Shown here in pieces: positions 39,301 to 49,349 of a stretch of DNA of 64,000 nt (position 1 is its first letter; every line of letters begins with the position of its first letter). Position numbers and translations under genes: made by a program. Location: NCBI GenBank assembly GCA_026261815.1, contig JAMPIT010000435.1, forward strand, positions 372,001-436,000, read 5' to 3'. The notes below the pieces were generated by a model that was not told where the DNA came from, made no database searches, and was given only the letters and a program-made list of their open reading frames with translations. Origin of the DNA: Monarcha castaneiventris obscurior. Taxonomy: Eukaryota > Chordata > Aves > Passeriformes > Monarchidae.

Positions 39301-41389
39301 CCGTGGGTGTAGTAGTGGAATGAAATGGAAGAGAGCAAAGGTGGAGGACTTCTTGCAGTGCTGTTCTCTCTGTGGAGATTGTACTAATCTTACAGATTAG
39401 GGGAGGGGAAGTAGACGGTGCAGGAATATCTCCTAGTCAACCAAAACTAGAATAAGGCCTTTGCTAGCAAGTAGGTGTATTTCTTGCTCTTGAACACTAA
39501 CAGTGCATATACACAATTCCAGACAAGGAGCTTGAAACAAGATACTGAAGTGACCATGTGAGGGATGGTGGCTTTGACGTGGTTGGTTGGTTATTTGGTA
39601 CTTCTTGCCTGTGCTGTCTTCCAAGATCTGTGAATGCAGGAAAAGTTTGCATGGAACAGTGGTTTTGGAGAGGCATGGGATGTAGGAACAGTCACACTGT
39701 GAATTTATTACACACCTACTGATGGTCAGAAATAGAAGGGTAACCCACCAACCCCAAACCTGGCAGGCATAGGAAGAGAAGGGAGTTAGAAAGCAGAGAT
39801 GCACTCAAGCCTATGCTGGATTGCTCTCTTTGAATGGAGAGGCAGGGAAACAACATTTGCGTAGCACGAGGAAAGTACAAGAATATAATATTACCTGAAT
39901 CCATAATTCAAAATGCATGTTAGTCTAATGACTCAATATGCAGATAAATAACCCAAGCCCTGTTTCCCGACTGAAGAAAGACCATTGTGATTTGTGGTGT
40001 CAGCTTTCACACACTGATTGCTTAACTAGTTTTTCAGGCTTTAAAAAAAAAAGTAATTACATTAAAAAGCAGAGGAAATTCAACCACAGTTCCCCTAAAT
40101 TTTTTAATATTGATGGTGTGATCTGGTAGGAAAAGTCATAAACTTAAAACATGCTTTAGGAACTTAAAAATAAAAGCTGAAAAGTGTGGTAAATAATGTT
40201 GCAGCTTCTTCTGTGCTGTGTTTTTCTGATTATCCAAAGGGCATAAAGACTGCAAGCTTTATAATGCTTTGGGATCTTTAAAATAATTTCCTGTTAAATA
40301 AATTATTCCTTTTGCCTACCGCACAGTTCTGAGCACATTCATCTTCTGCTGAGGGTGCAGGGCAGAGGTGGCACTCAACACCTCACCAAAACCCATCAGC
40401 CCGTACCTGGGAACTGCGCAGACAAGTGTTAAATTGTCAGGCTCTTCCGTGGTGCTGAGGTGGTTGGAAAACACTTCAGCTATGAATTTTTTATTCTAAT
40501 CAGAGTCGAATGTGTGGATATTTGTCATTTGTGTCTGATCACAAAATGGCTGGTTGTGGTGTTGCCAAATTCACCAAATTTAATCAACAACATTTGACAG
40601 GAGTGGAATTCTGGAAGAGTAATCATTAGCAGTGGAAAATGTTAATGTGTGGGAAATATATAAAATATACACATATATACAGGGTAATAGATTTAATTTA
40701 AGCATTTCTGAGATTTTGGTGAAGGTTTGCTAGTGAGAAATTTTGCTATGTGATACTGAGCTTAGCAAAATTCTCCATAAGACACTGGTAGCACAATCAG
40801 TCTGTGCAAAGAGTAGGGGAAAAAACAGTCTGCAAGAGAAACTAAGATAATTTATGTAGTGAAGTCAGTCTTGAGTATTGTTAGAAAGTTTTTCTTCAGT
40901 TCTTGGGTGTCCTTCTACTATGCTAGTTTAGAATTAACAGCATTCCACATATTCGGATCTGTTCCAAAAGCTGCCTCCTCATGCTCTGGAGATCATATTG
41001 CCAGACAAGAGATAAGAAAGCAGCAGGAACAAAGGAAGGCTGGCTGCACAGGTTTGAAGTGCTTTTTTGACATTGCAGTAGAAGGGTTTGTCAGAAATTT
41101 GAGATGGAGGATTATAAATGTCATGGAGCTGAATATGTCCTTTATAAGTCAAGTATTTATTCCAAGGATCATGACTGTTGTGTTTTTTGTACTTTTCTCG
41201 CAAAGCATGTTAAAAAAAGTATGTCATTGCTGGGGTTAATTTCTTGCCATGACATTTCTTCATCGAAGGCACGTCATGTTTGTTGGTACTCAGAGATGAT
41301 TGCTGAGCTGATTAATCAGCTTAGTAATGAAGCTTCTTTTAAGAAAGACTTGCTCTGAAAGTTGTCTTGCAATTCCTTATCTGTCCTAG
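36322..41389 (+). other. NAV2: NAV2 intron, 5.07 kb, no gene seen
   Basis: It runs from donor GTAAGAG to acceptor CTTATCTGTCCTAG. It contains no CR1 or LTR that I can recognise, only short chance open frames (the longest 126 codons at 40859-41239 plus and 123 codons at 39433-39804 minus). There are small A/T runs. A cryptic or alternative exon cannot be excluded by eye, but none is recognised. Confidence 0.85.
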
Positions 41390-41681
41390 ACTGATGCAGA
41401 AAAGCATTCCCAAGTGGAGCGGAATTCCTTATGGTCCAGTGATGAAGTCAAGAAATCCGACGGGGGATCTGATAGCGGCATAAAAATGGAGCCGGGGTCT
41501 AAATGGAGGCGGAATCCCTCTGATGTGTCAGATGAGTCTGATAAAAGCACTTCTGGTAGGAAGAGCACTGTTATTTCCCAGACGGGCTCCTGGCGACGGG
41601 GCATGTCAGCTCAGGTTGGCATTACCACACCAAGGCCTAAACCTTCAACCACCTCAGGCACATTAAAGACACCTGGAACAG
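41390..41681 (+). CDS. NAV2: NAV2 exon, 292 nt, phase 0-1
   Basis: The acceptor CTGTCCTAG precedes ACT GAT GCA, and the donor is GAACAG|GTGAGA. The peptide opens TDAEKHSQVERNSLWSSDE, then a lysine/aspartate-rich stretch (KKSDGGSDSGIKMEPGSKW), then the conserved SVSQTGSWRRGM-like block, here VISQTGSWRRGMSAQVG, and ends LKTPGTG with a glycine codon split into the next exon. QTGSWRRGM is shared between NAV2 and NAV3, while the SDSGIKMEPGSKWRRNPSDV segment is NAV2-type. The region is polar and low-complexity with many possible phosphorylation sites and no enzymatic domain. Reading into the intron gives a stop shortly after the donor (ending RRKM), which marks the splice site as the real boundary. 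Confidence 0.97.
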
Positions 41682-42604
41682 GTGAGAAAAGGCGTAAGAT
41701 GTAAACAGGCCAAAAAGTGTGTTCGGTGTGAAAACAGTTTAAATACTTTGCAGAGGCAGAACCTGAACTTCAGGTAGTCCTGTCTGTATTTTTAGGCATT
41801 GCTTTAACCTGAGCAGCATCTCGTACTTCCACATTTCTATTTCTGTCTGAAAATGTGTATTTCAGATTGGTACACCCTGCCAGTTGTTTTCATGACAACT
41901 CTGGTCTTAAGCCAAGCTATTTATTTGGCACAATATTGCTGTGTGAAGAAGAAATAATATAATTTTAGTTTCTGAAGTCACTGTTAACCAAGAATATACA
42001 ATATATGTGGTTGAGGAGATTCTTTTTTCCCCCCCTTACTGAACAAGTATGTTCATTTATACTAAACATAATTTCTGGCTTTTCTTGTAAGTGTATTAAT
42101 GATTTTAGAACTTGCAGATGTGTGAATGAAAATTGATTGAATTTGCATAATCAAGCAATGTAATTTAATATCTCTCCTTTTACTAGGTCTTGTACACATT
42201 TTTTATGAAAAAGTTAAAGTTAGATACTGTCTTGAACAATACAAATGCTTGAATGATGTCTTTTAGCGAAATTATACTAACAGCCTAACACTACTAGTGT
42301 CTAATGATAAAAATGGTCAATCTGTGGTAGCTACAGAGGGAACCTTTTTTTCTTATCTGTCACTATTACGTAAGACTATTCTGCTTTTCATGTTCTCGAG
42401 GGCAAAGACTCCACATACTTGCTTTGGCAAGTCTGCATGTGTAACTCACTAGCGTGGCATGTAAGTTCAGTGCAGACTAGATCATAACTTTGAATCGCAC
42501 TGCAGTGGCTAACACGCTTTTGCTTTTCATGCTGCTTTGAGTTTCATCATTTGCTTGATGTTTTCAAGTCATTAAATATTAGAATTCTTTTTCTATTTTT
42601 GTAG
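41682..42604 (+). other. NAV2: NAV2 intron, 0.92 kb
   Basis: Donor GTGAGA, acceptor TCTATTTTTGTAG. It is AT-rich, with no repeat family or open frame worth noting. Confidence 0.9.
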
Positions 42605-43307
42605 GGAAAACTGATGACGCCAAGGTATCAGAAAAGGGTAGACTATCTCCTAAAGCTGGACATGTTAAACGTTCCCCATCAGATGCAGGACGCAGCAGTG
42701 GTGATGAATCCAAAAAGCTTCCCACAAGTAACTCTAGGACAGCTGCTGCTAACGCTAATACATTTGGATTTAAGAAACAGAGCGGGTCAGCCGTAGGCAT
42801 GACCATAATCACTGCCAGTGGGGCAACTCTCACCAGTAGATCGGCTACCTTGGGAAAGATCCCCAAGTCATCTGGACTCATGGGTAGGACCACTGGTCGG
42901 AAGACTAGTGTTGATGGCTCCCAGAACCAGGATGATGGCTACTTAGCACTTAGTGCACGAACTAATCTTCAGTACCGTAGCTTACCCCGGCCCAGTAAAT
43001 CCAGTAGCAGAAGTGGAGCTGGGAATAGATCTAGCACAAGTAGCATAGACTCCAACATAAGCAGCAAGTCAGCTGGGTTGCCTGTCCCTAAAATCAGAGA
43101 GCCTGCCAAGGTAATCCTTGGAAGCTCTCTGCCAGGATTAGTCAATCAGACTGATAAAGAGAAAGGGATTTCGTCTGACAACGAAAGCGTGGCTTCATGT
43201 AATTCTGTTAAAGTGAACCCTGCATCACAGACTGCTGCTAGCGGAGCTCAGAGTACCCACCAGCAAGGAGTCAAGTACCCCGATGTGGCCTCTCCCACTC
43301 TGCGCAG
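42605..43307 (+). CDS. NAV2: NAV2 exon, 703 nt, phase 1-2 (largest in window)
   Basis: The acceptor TTTTTGTAG is followed by GG, completing a glycine, then KTDDAKVSEKGRLSPKAGH. Recognisable blocks in order are VKRSPSDAGRSSGDESKK, ANTFGFKKQSGS, TSRSATLGKIPKSSG, GRKTSVDGSQNQDDGYLALS, NLQYRSLPRPSKSSSRSG, RSSTSSIDSNISSKSAGLPV, LVNQTDKEKGISSDNESVAS and GVKYPDVASPTLR. The donor is CGCAG|GTAGGC, splitting an arginine codon (AG|A) completed at 46552. This is the long serine/arginine-rich linker of NAV2, predicted disordered. The segment 'GKIP' resembles the SxIP end-binding motif, but glycine replaces the required serine. The frame is open for all 703 nt. The 104-codon opposite-strand frame is a shadow. 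Confidence 0.98.
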
Positions 43308-46300
43308 GTAGGCAACAAATTCCTCGGTTGTGCAGTGGTGTTAGTGGGAGCTGAATGAGCAGGACTCTTCCAGCCAGGCCTGGCTGGCTTTGGTGCAACA
43401 CTTACTATTTAGTGTCCTACTTCAAGGTCTTTGTATTTACATTTAATTTCACCTGAACAGGTTGGCCAGTGTTGCGGATACTTAGGACATCACACGACAG
43501 CAGCAAAAATTTCACATTTAGAAGAAAATCAAACCTGTCTGGCAGAAAGTTTGGCAATTACAATTTGAGTCTCCTTGTTGCAAAAATCATACCTGAAGGC
43601 TTTTATCCTTGCAGATATCATATCATATCACCATACATGAAGGTGACTGAAGAGTTCTTGCAGAGATGTATATGTAACAAACCTAGAAATATTCCAGTCG
43701 TGGATCAAATTGTAAACCAACAACAGGACAGTTATCTCAGATTTTCATGGTGACAGTTGCATTGACCTGCCATGCTTAGATTCACCCAAAGCAATCTATT
43801 ATAAGTTGTGTGGATTAGCCCAGTTTGTTGCAAGACTCAACATTTTAGCTTGTGTAGAAGAACCCTAAATACAGTTACTGTCTAAGCTGGGTTAAATTTT
43901 CTTATTTTAATACTATTTTTTGGACAAAAATCCTGTCTGTCTTCTATTTCTCCAGGAGTACCCCACACACTATTCTAACATTAATGTATAGTTGGTGAGG
44001 AGCTAATCTGTTGATGCAGCGTATATCAAAGCCTTGATATTGGTGAAAAGTTCTGTTAATATTATTTTTTGATTGGATTTGAGTAGCTTGTCTGTTTCAA
44101 GTTGCAGTGTTTTGCATTTCATTTTGTCGTGATGCCCATAATACCCATACAGTTATGCTCCATCATCCTGCTTTCAGTGATGTGAGAAAGCCACATTCCA
44201 TCTGAAGCACCAGTGCAAGCATAATGGCTGTGATGGCAGCTTAGGCTGATGCTGTAAACTGTTTTTAAATGGGTGGTTTTATTTGAAGAGCCTGTGTGAG
44301 GATAATTCAAGATACTTTATTTTGTACCTGGTTAACAACAAATAAGCCGTGTACTTTGGAGCATGTAATTTCCATCAGTGGCTATTTAACTCCAGTAGGC
44401 CTTTCATTTCTACAGGATGCACAATGAGAAATGCAGATTTTCAGTGTTTTCAGTGTTTTCAGTGTGCCTCAGGCACATTGGTAGGAATTTGGTTGGGAAT
44501 TTTTTTATTACTAAAAAGCTACATTGCTGGTTGTGTAACTGAAATGCTACATTAGAAATACATGAAACTTCAAAGAGCTGAGGCTCAATTTAACTATTCC
44601 TTCATTTGATATACAATTTCACACTTGAATTTTCATCAGTGTGTCTTAAGTTGTCATGCGTCAGAGTTAATTGGGCCTCATCTGCTTATTACTGATTTCT
44701 AGGATGACAGTAAAGAAGATTTTGAACTTAATTTTCATAGTCAGTTGAGTTGCAGACATTGTTTTTTGCATATGTCCTCTTGGCCCTGTAATTTTTTTTG
44801 GTGTTACACTGTGAATTAGAATCCATACCTTTGTAATGATACAGACTTACCTATAAGTTTGCAAATATATGTAACTTCCATGTTGTCATAAACAGGGAGG
44901 AGCTTAAAGACAGCTTGTAAAACTGTTGTGTGGGTGTTTGGGATTTTTTAAGGGATCCTTTCTTTAAGAGTGGTTTCCCCAGTGCAACTGAAGAGTTTGT
45001 ATGCTCTGGCACAGGCATACCTTAGGGAATACCCTAAGCTGGTGTTGCTGCTGAAGGCCATAGAATCACAGACTGGTTTGGGTTGGAAGGGACCTTGAAG
45101 ATCATCTCATTCTGATCCCCCTGCCATGGGCAGAGACACTTTCCACTATCCCAGGTTGTTCAAAGCCCCACCCAGCCTGGCCTTGAAGACTTCAGCGATG
45201 GGGCAGTCACAGCTTCTCTAGGCAACCTGTGCCAGGGCCTCACCACCCTCACAGGGAAGAATTTCTTCCTTATGTCTGATCTAAACCTGCCCTCTCAGTT
45301 GGAAGTGTTGTCCAGGTGCCTTGTGGCAAATGCACAGCAGCAGCTGCCCAGCTCAGATGTGTTCCAGGCACTGGAGCTGCAGGAAGCACCTGTGCAGGAT
45401 GGACACTGCTCCAGGTGTGCTCAGGTGCCCAGCTCTAATGCAGCCTTTGTTTCTGGGAAGTGTTGGACAGAGTCACTTAGTGTCCATGTGTGGAACAACC
45501 TGGGCATACTCAAAAGCAGAGGAAGTTCTGCCTGGTGCAGACCCGCCCTTAAGTCTTTAGGAACACTTGTATGGAAGTGCTGTAGTCCTCTATTCTAAAA
45601 GGTTTCACCCACAATACTCCACAGTGAATAATTAAAAAGCAAATCCATACAGGTATGTGTGAGGAAAACTGAGGTTCCAAAGGCAGATACAGGAGCTAAG
45701 TGGCAGAAACAAAAGCGATGTTTTGGGGTGGATATTTGAAGCTGGAGTGGAAGATACACTTCCTTCCTAATTTTGAAGATCCGTTTTGGAATGATTGAAA
45801 ATTTAGTCTAAAGCATGTTTACTAAGTGCACTAAGGCACTTTGGCACTTCTGAGAAGTTTCCCATTGACTATTTATGAAGGAACTGGAGTCTCTCCTTCC
45901 TTGGCAGTGCAGCTGCATCGCAGGCAGCAGGAATGCTGCAGTCAGCCTCCTCCATCACCTCCCTCCGCAAGTTCTGAAACTCACTTAGTTTTTTACTAGC
46001 CAGCTCCAGGTGCCAAAGCAGGTAACCTCCCATTCTCCACTAAAGAATACGGTTTCCAGCCAGCTTGGCTCATGAAATGAAACAAGCCTACATTTGCTAT
46101 GAGTACATGGTTGCATCCCAGCAAATGCTGCTTCTGTGCAGAGCGTTTGGTGTTTTGCACAGAATTTACCTGGTCAGTAAGCTTTCAACCTCTAGTATTC
46201 CATACATCAGACTGTTTCTCTTGTGTCCTTTTTCTTTAAGGAACAGAAGATTATATGATCATATTTTAGTTCTGTGAAGGTGTATTCTAGCTTTGTGAAA

Positions 46301-46551
46301 GTATTAGTTGATAAGTCAAAGAAGACACACCTGAGATAGATCTGAAGCTATTGTAATTGCCTCTGGGCTTTATTGAAAGGGACAGGGACCACAAGGAGAT
46401 TATAAGTGTATAGTTGCCTACATACAATCTAGGATCATGTACTTAATACTGGTTTTCTAAAGCTAAGATTATATATATGGTCTAGATATAAGATATCCTC
46501 ATGTTTTCTATTCCATTTTATGTATTTTTCCTGTTGTCTTCTTTTTTACAG
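43308..46551 (+). other. NAV2: NAV2 intron, 3.24 kb
   Basis: Donor GTAGGC, acceptor CTTCTTTTTTACAG. It contains a minus-strand CR1 fragment (45059-45302), listed separately, and a small TTTCAGTG triplication near 44439-44465. Open frames of 94 codons (43469-43753) and 108 codons (45272-45598) have no recognisable domain; the second starts inside the CR1. Nothing else is named. Confidence 0.88.
45059..45302 (-). mobile_element. CR1 LINE fragment, antisense to NAV2
   Basis: The plus strand reads ATAGAATCACAGACTGGTTT, then GGGTTGGAAGGGACCTTGAA, then the 'CATGGGCAGAGACACTTTCC' and 'TTCTTCCTTATGTCTGATCT' segments. This is the reverse complement of the CR1 3' end. It is 5'-truncated and close to the usual subfamily consensus, appearing somewhat less decayed than the 17791 copy. 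Its right boundary near 45302 is approximate. Confidence 0.95.
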
Positions 46552-47019
46552 ACTTTTTGGTGGCAAGCCTAGTAAACAAGTTCCCATCACAACAGCTGAA
46601 AATATGAAAAACTCAGTAGTCATCTCCAACCCTCATGCTACCATGAACCAGCAGGGTAACCTTGACTCCCCATCTGGCAGCGGTGTGCTGAGCAGTGGGG
46701 GCAGCAGTCCCCTCTATGGTAAAAACACAGATCTCAACCAGTCTCCACTGGCGTCCAGCCCCAGTTCTGCACACTCGGCTCCTTCCAACAGCTTGACATG
46801 GGGCACCAACGCCAGTAGCTCTTCTGCAGTTAGCAAGGATGGCATTGGATACCAGTCTGTCAGCAGCCTTCACACCAGCTGCGAATCCATTGACATCTCC
46901 CTGAGCAGTGGAGGTGGGCTGAGTCATAACTCCTCCAGTGGCTTGATTCCAGCCTCCAAGGATGATTCTCTGACTCCCTTCGTCCGAACCAACAGTGTTA
47001 AGACTACTTTGTCTGAAAG
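46552..47019 (+). CDS. NAV2: NAV2 exon, 468 nt, phase 2-2
   Basis: The acceptor CTTTTTTACAG is followed by A, completing arginine, then LFGGKPSKQVPITTAENMKN. It continues SVVISNPHATMNQQGNLDSP, a serine/glycine-rich stretch ending SSPLYGKNTDLNQSPLASSP, then AHSAPSNSLTWGTNASSSSA, YQSVSSLHTSCESIDISLSS, and finally SLTPFVRTNSVKTTLSE. The donor is GAAAG|GTTAGT. The 'RLFGGKP' start and 'SLHTSCESIDISLS' block are NAV2 hallmarks; NAV3 has a diverged equivalent. The exon is a multiple of three (156 codons) with matching phases. Open reading continues 118 nt into the intron before a stop, so the annotated end rests on the donor and on the match to NAV2. Confidence 0.97.
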
Positions 47020-48034
47020 GTTAGTGGGCTTTTCTCGTTTCCATGTTTGTATCTCAAGTGGGAATGTAGTCTTGGCAGCAGTAGCCAATGCTGTAGATAC
47101 AGTTCAAGTAATGCTTCTTACAAGACAGTGCAGATAACTCTAGGTGCTACTAGAACATACAGATAGAGTATTCCAGGCAGGGAGCCCAGTTCAGAGCAAG
47201 AGGATGAGTTCAGGTGAGGTTTTTAATTTGCTGTCATAGCCAATGTGACAATTTGGTTTTTGCTACCAGGTGGTACCTAATACTTGAATTTTGCATTGTA
47301 CATTATCCTTCCAAAGATCTCCTGTTAATTGAGCTGATAGTGATATTTTAAAAAACCCTCCAATTTTGATTTGAAAAGTCAACTGTTTCCTGTTAAACTT
47401 TTTGATTAGAGAATTTGATGACTTTCAAACTGGAGGTGGTGCTGAAAGGGCAAGTCCCCATCTCCGTAGTCATTTGATCCCTTCTCATCCTCTCCCTGCT
47501 GCCTTGTCCCATGTCAAGTTGCTCCCTACAATGTTTCAGTACAAGTATTCATGTGAATGCTTAGTGAATCCTGATGGAAGCTGGATCCAAGTGAAAAACA
47601 ATCAGCTGAATTGTATTTCAGACTGATCAGTTCCCCAGCTCTGTATACGATGAGGTTCCCTGGTATCTGTGTGGACACGGGTAGGACCTGGGAGAAGGCC
47701 AAGCAGGGAGGAGGGAACAGGGCTTTTTCAGCATCAGAGCTGGATTGGTGGCACACTGAGCTGGCATTGGGGTGAACTTGGCAGTGGTCTCTGAGGGACC
47801 CCTTGTAGATGGCAGTAGACCCCTTCCAAGCACAGGAAATCAGCTACATCCTGATGTGTAGTGATCAGGTAGCAAAATTTTTGTTCTTCTCAGTGGAGAA
47901 AAGTGCACCTGGACATAATGTTCTGACAGTTTGGGGTTCTATTTGTGTTTTATTATAACTCTTTTTTGTTCTCTCATCTTTTCATTCTAATACTCCTTCT
48001 CTTGTTTTCTGTCTTGCTGGACTGCTCCTTCTAG
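47020..48034 (+). other. NAV2: NAV2 intron, 1.0 kb
   Basis: Donor GTTAGT, acceptor CTGCTCCTTCTAG, preceded by a long T/C-rich stretch (about 47945-48033). No repeat or RNA gene is recognised. Confidence 0.88.
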
Positions 48035-48100
48035 CCCTCTCTCTTCCCCTGCTGCTAGCCCCAAATTCTGCCGAAATACTTTGCCCAGGAGGCAGGACAG
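48035..48100 (+). CDS. NAV2: NAV2 short exon, 66 nt, phase 2-2 (candidate cassette)
   Basis: The acceptor TGCTCCTTCTAG is followed by C, completing a serine split at 47019; the exon then reads PLSSPAASPKFCRNTLPRRQ and ends with D and half of a serine codon. The donor is GACAG|GTAATG. It matches the NAV2 segment between TTLSES and DPHLDRNTLPKK. From memory NAV3 has no equivalent, joining TLSES to a block like the next exon. The 66 nt length and matching phases make it skippable without frame change. It carries an RNTLP-basic motif that recurs in the next exon. Reading through the donor meets TAA at once (AGG TAA). The 162-codon frame starting at 48104 is in another frame and is not a gene. Confidence 0.95.
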
Positions 48101-49304
48101 GTAATGCTGTCTCAGGACAGGAGTACGCTCAAGGCTGTAGGTTTTGTTGCCCATCTCAGTGAAGCAAATTGTTTTGTGCCAGACTGTGCTCAGTTGAGTG
48201 CTCTGCTGTGTTCATCATCGAGGTGTGAACTGACACAAAGACATGCCAGTGAGAGTCCCTGCAAACACCCACCTACCCACCCAAATCAACCTGGAGAGGG
48301 GCATACAGCAGAGTTGGCATGTTTTTGGTGTTGCTCTTGTTGCTGGGAATGTCCTTTGGTTTGGGGGGGTATTTTTACCCCCTTTCATATCTTTGCCAAA
48401 GGCAATTTGAAAATCATGCCCTTTTTTTTTTCCTACAAATCTAAACTCTCACTAGCATTTCAGCATTCCTCTGGCATGCTGCTTTACCCCCTGCCTTTCT
48501 GGCCTGTCCTTTTTGTCGTGAAGTCCCTGTGTCATTCAGTGTTGTCAGTCTCTTACTGCAGCTTGGCTCATGAGTGTTTTCCAAGTACTTAGGTACATTC
48601 ATCCTTGTACAAATGAATGCTAAAGTTAGGAAAAGATGACACAAATCTGAACATTACAGCTCACTTTTGCTCACTGATGTAAGTTTAATCAGTCCCATAC
48701 TGTGACTTAGCTGTAAGGGTTGTCATTTAATTAATTCACTTAAGCATGGGGATATTTTCTTTAAAAACAAATTAACAGGCTCTGCTCATCAGTTGTAAAA
48801 ACATAAACTGAAATAGTTGAGTTTTGGGCAACTGATTGGTCCATTTTACTTTGCTAATGGAACTTAAGCTAAGATGTGGAAACTTAAATAGTCTGGGCTC
48901 AATACCTCTGTACAGTAATTAGGTGCGTTCCCTAAATGGTGTCTGCTGAAAGAAATGATGGGAAAGTGGTTTGGACTTGAAGATTCCCATCAGGTTTTAC
49001 AAATAGCCTGCTGAAAAGCCTATTTTTAAACACCCATTTGATGTTTAAAGAGCCATTTTTGTTCATTGTGGGTAGGAGAAACAGTGAAATGAGGTTGTGG
49101 ACAGATGTGGTTCATTGGCATGATACCAGCTGCATGTTTGTGCAAACCCCACCTGGGTGAGGAGGTCTGTGCATGTTTCTGTAGGAAGGCCCCAGCACCT
49201 TTTCCTCTGAAAAGGTGATGCAGATGTTTGTACGTCCTTCGTCCTGATCTTATTCCTTCCCTTTTGTTCTTCTCTGAAGTTCTTTTCTTTTAACTTTTCT
49301 GCAG
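48101..49304 (+). other. NAV2: NAV2 intron, 1.2 kb, with splice-regulatory-like motifs
   Basis: Donor GTAATG, acceptor TTTAACTTTTCTGCAG. GCATG occurs at 49118-49122, and TGCATG at 49131-49136 and 49170-49175. An extended T/C-rich stretch with many TTCTT units spans about 49240-49303. No repeat family is recognised. The 162-codon plus-strand frame at 48104-48592 has no domain and lies in intron. Confidence 0.85.
49118..49175 (+). promoter_or_regulatory. Cluster of GCATG motifs upstream of the 45-nt exon
   Basis: One GCATG (49118-49122) and two TGCATG (49131-49136, 49170-49175) lie 130-187 nt before the acceptor of the 49305 exon. (U)GCAUG is the binding element of RBFOX splicing factors, which usually repress an exon when bound upstream. 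Motif presence is seen directly; regulation is inferred. Confidence 0.45.
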
Positions 49305-49349
49305 CGACCCACATCTTGATAGGAACACTTTGCCTAAGAAGGGACTCAG
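49305..49349 (+). CDS. NAV2: NAV2 microexon-sized exon, 45 nt, phase 2-2
   Basis: The acceptor TTTTCTGCAG is followed by C, completing serine, then DPHLDRNTLPKKGL and half of an arginine codon. The donor is CTCAG|GTATTG. It matches NAV2 and the corresponding NAV3 segment (DRNTLPKKGLRYTP), so the exon is ancestral to both. At 45 nt with equal phases it can be skipped without frame change. Its flanks are unusual: GCATG motifs upstream, a long pyrimidine tract before the acceptor, and a TTTC-rich tract starting 114 nt after the donor. It encodes the second copy of the RNTLP-basic motif. Confidence 0.95.

Noticed and set aside
43469..43753. 94-codon plus-strand frame in the 3.2 kb intron, considered as an alternative exon
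   Set aside because: No good flanking splice pair in frame with NAV2 and no match to the family.
48104..48592. 162-codon plus-strand open frame, the longest outside the NAV2 exons apart from exon extensions
   Set aside because: It starts four bases after an exon donor in a different frame, has mixed cysteine/serine/phenylalanine composition with no domain, and lies in intron; a chance frame.
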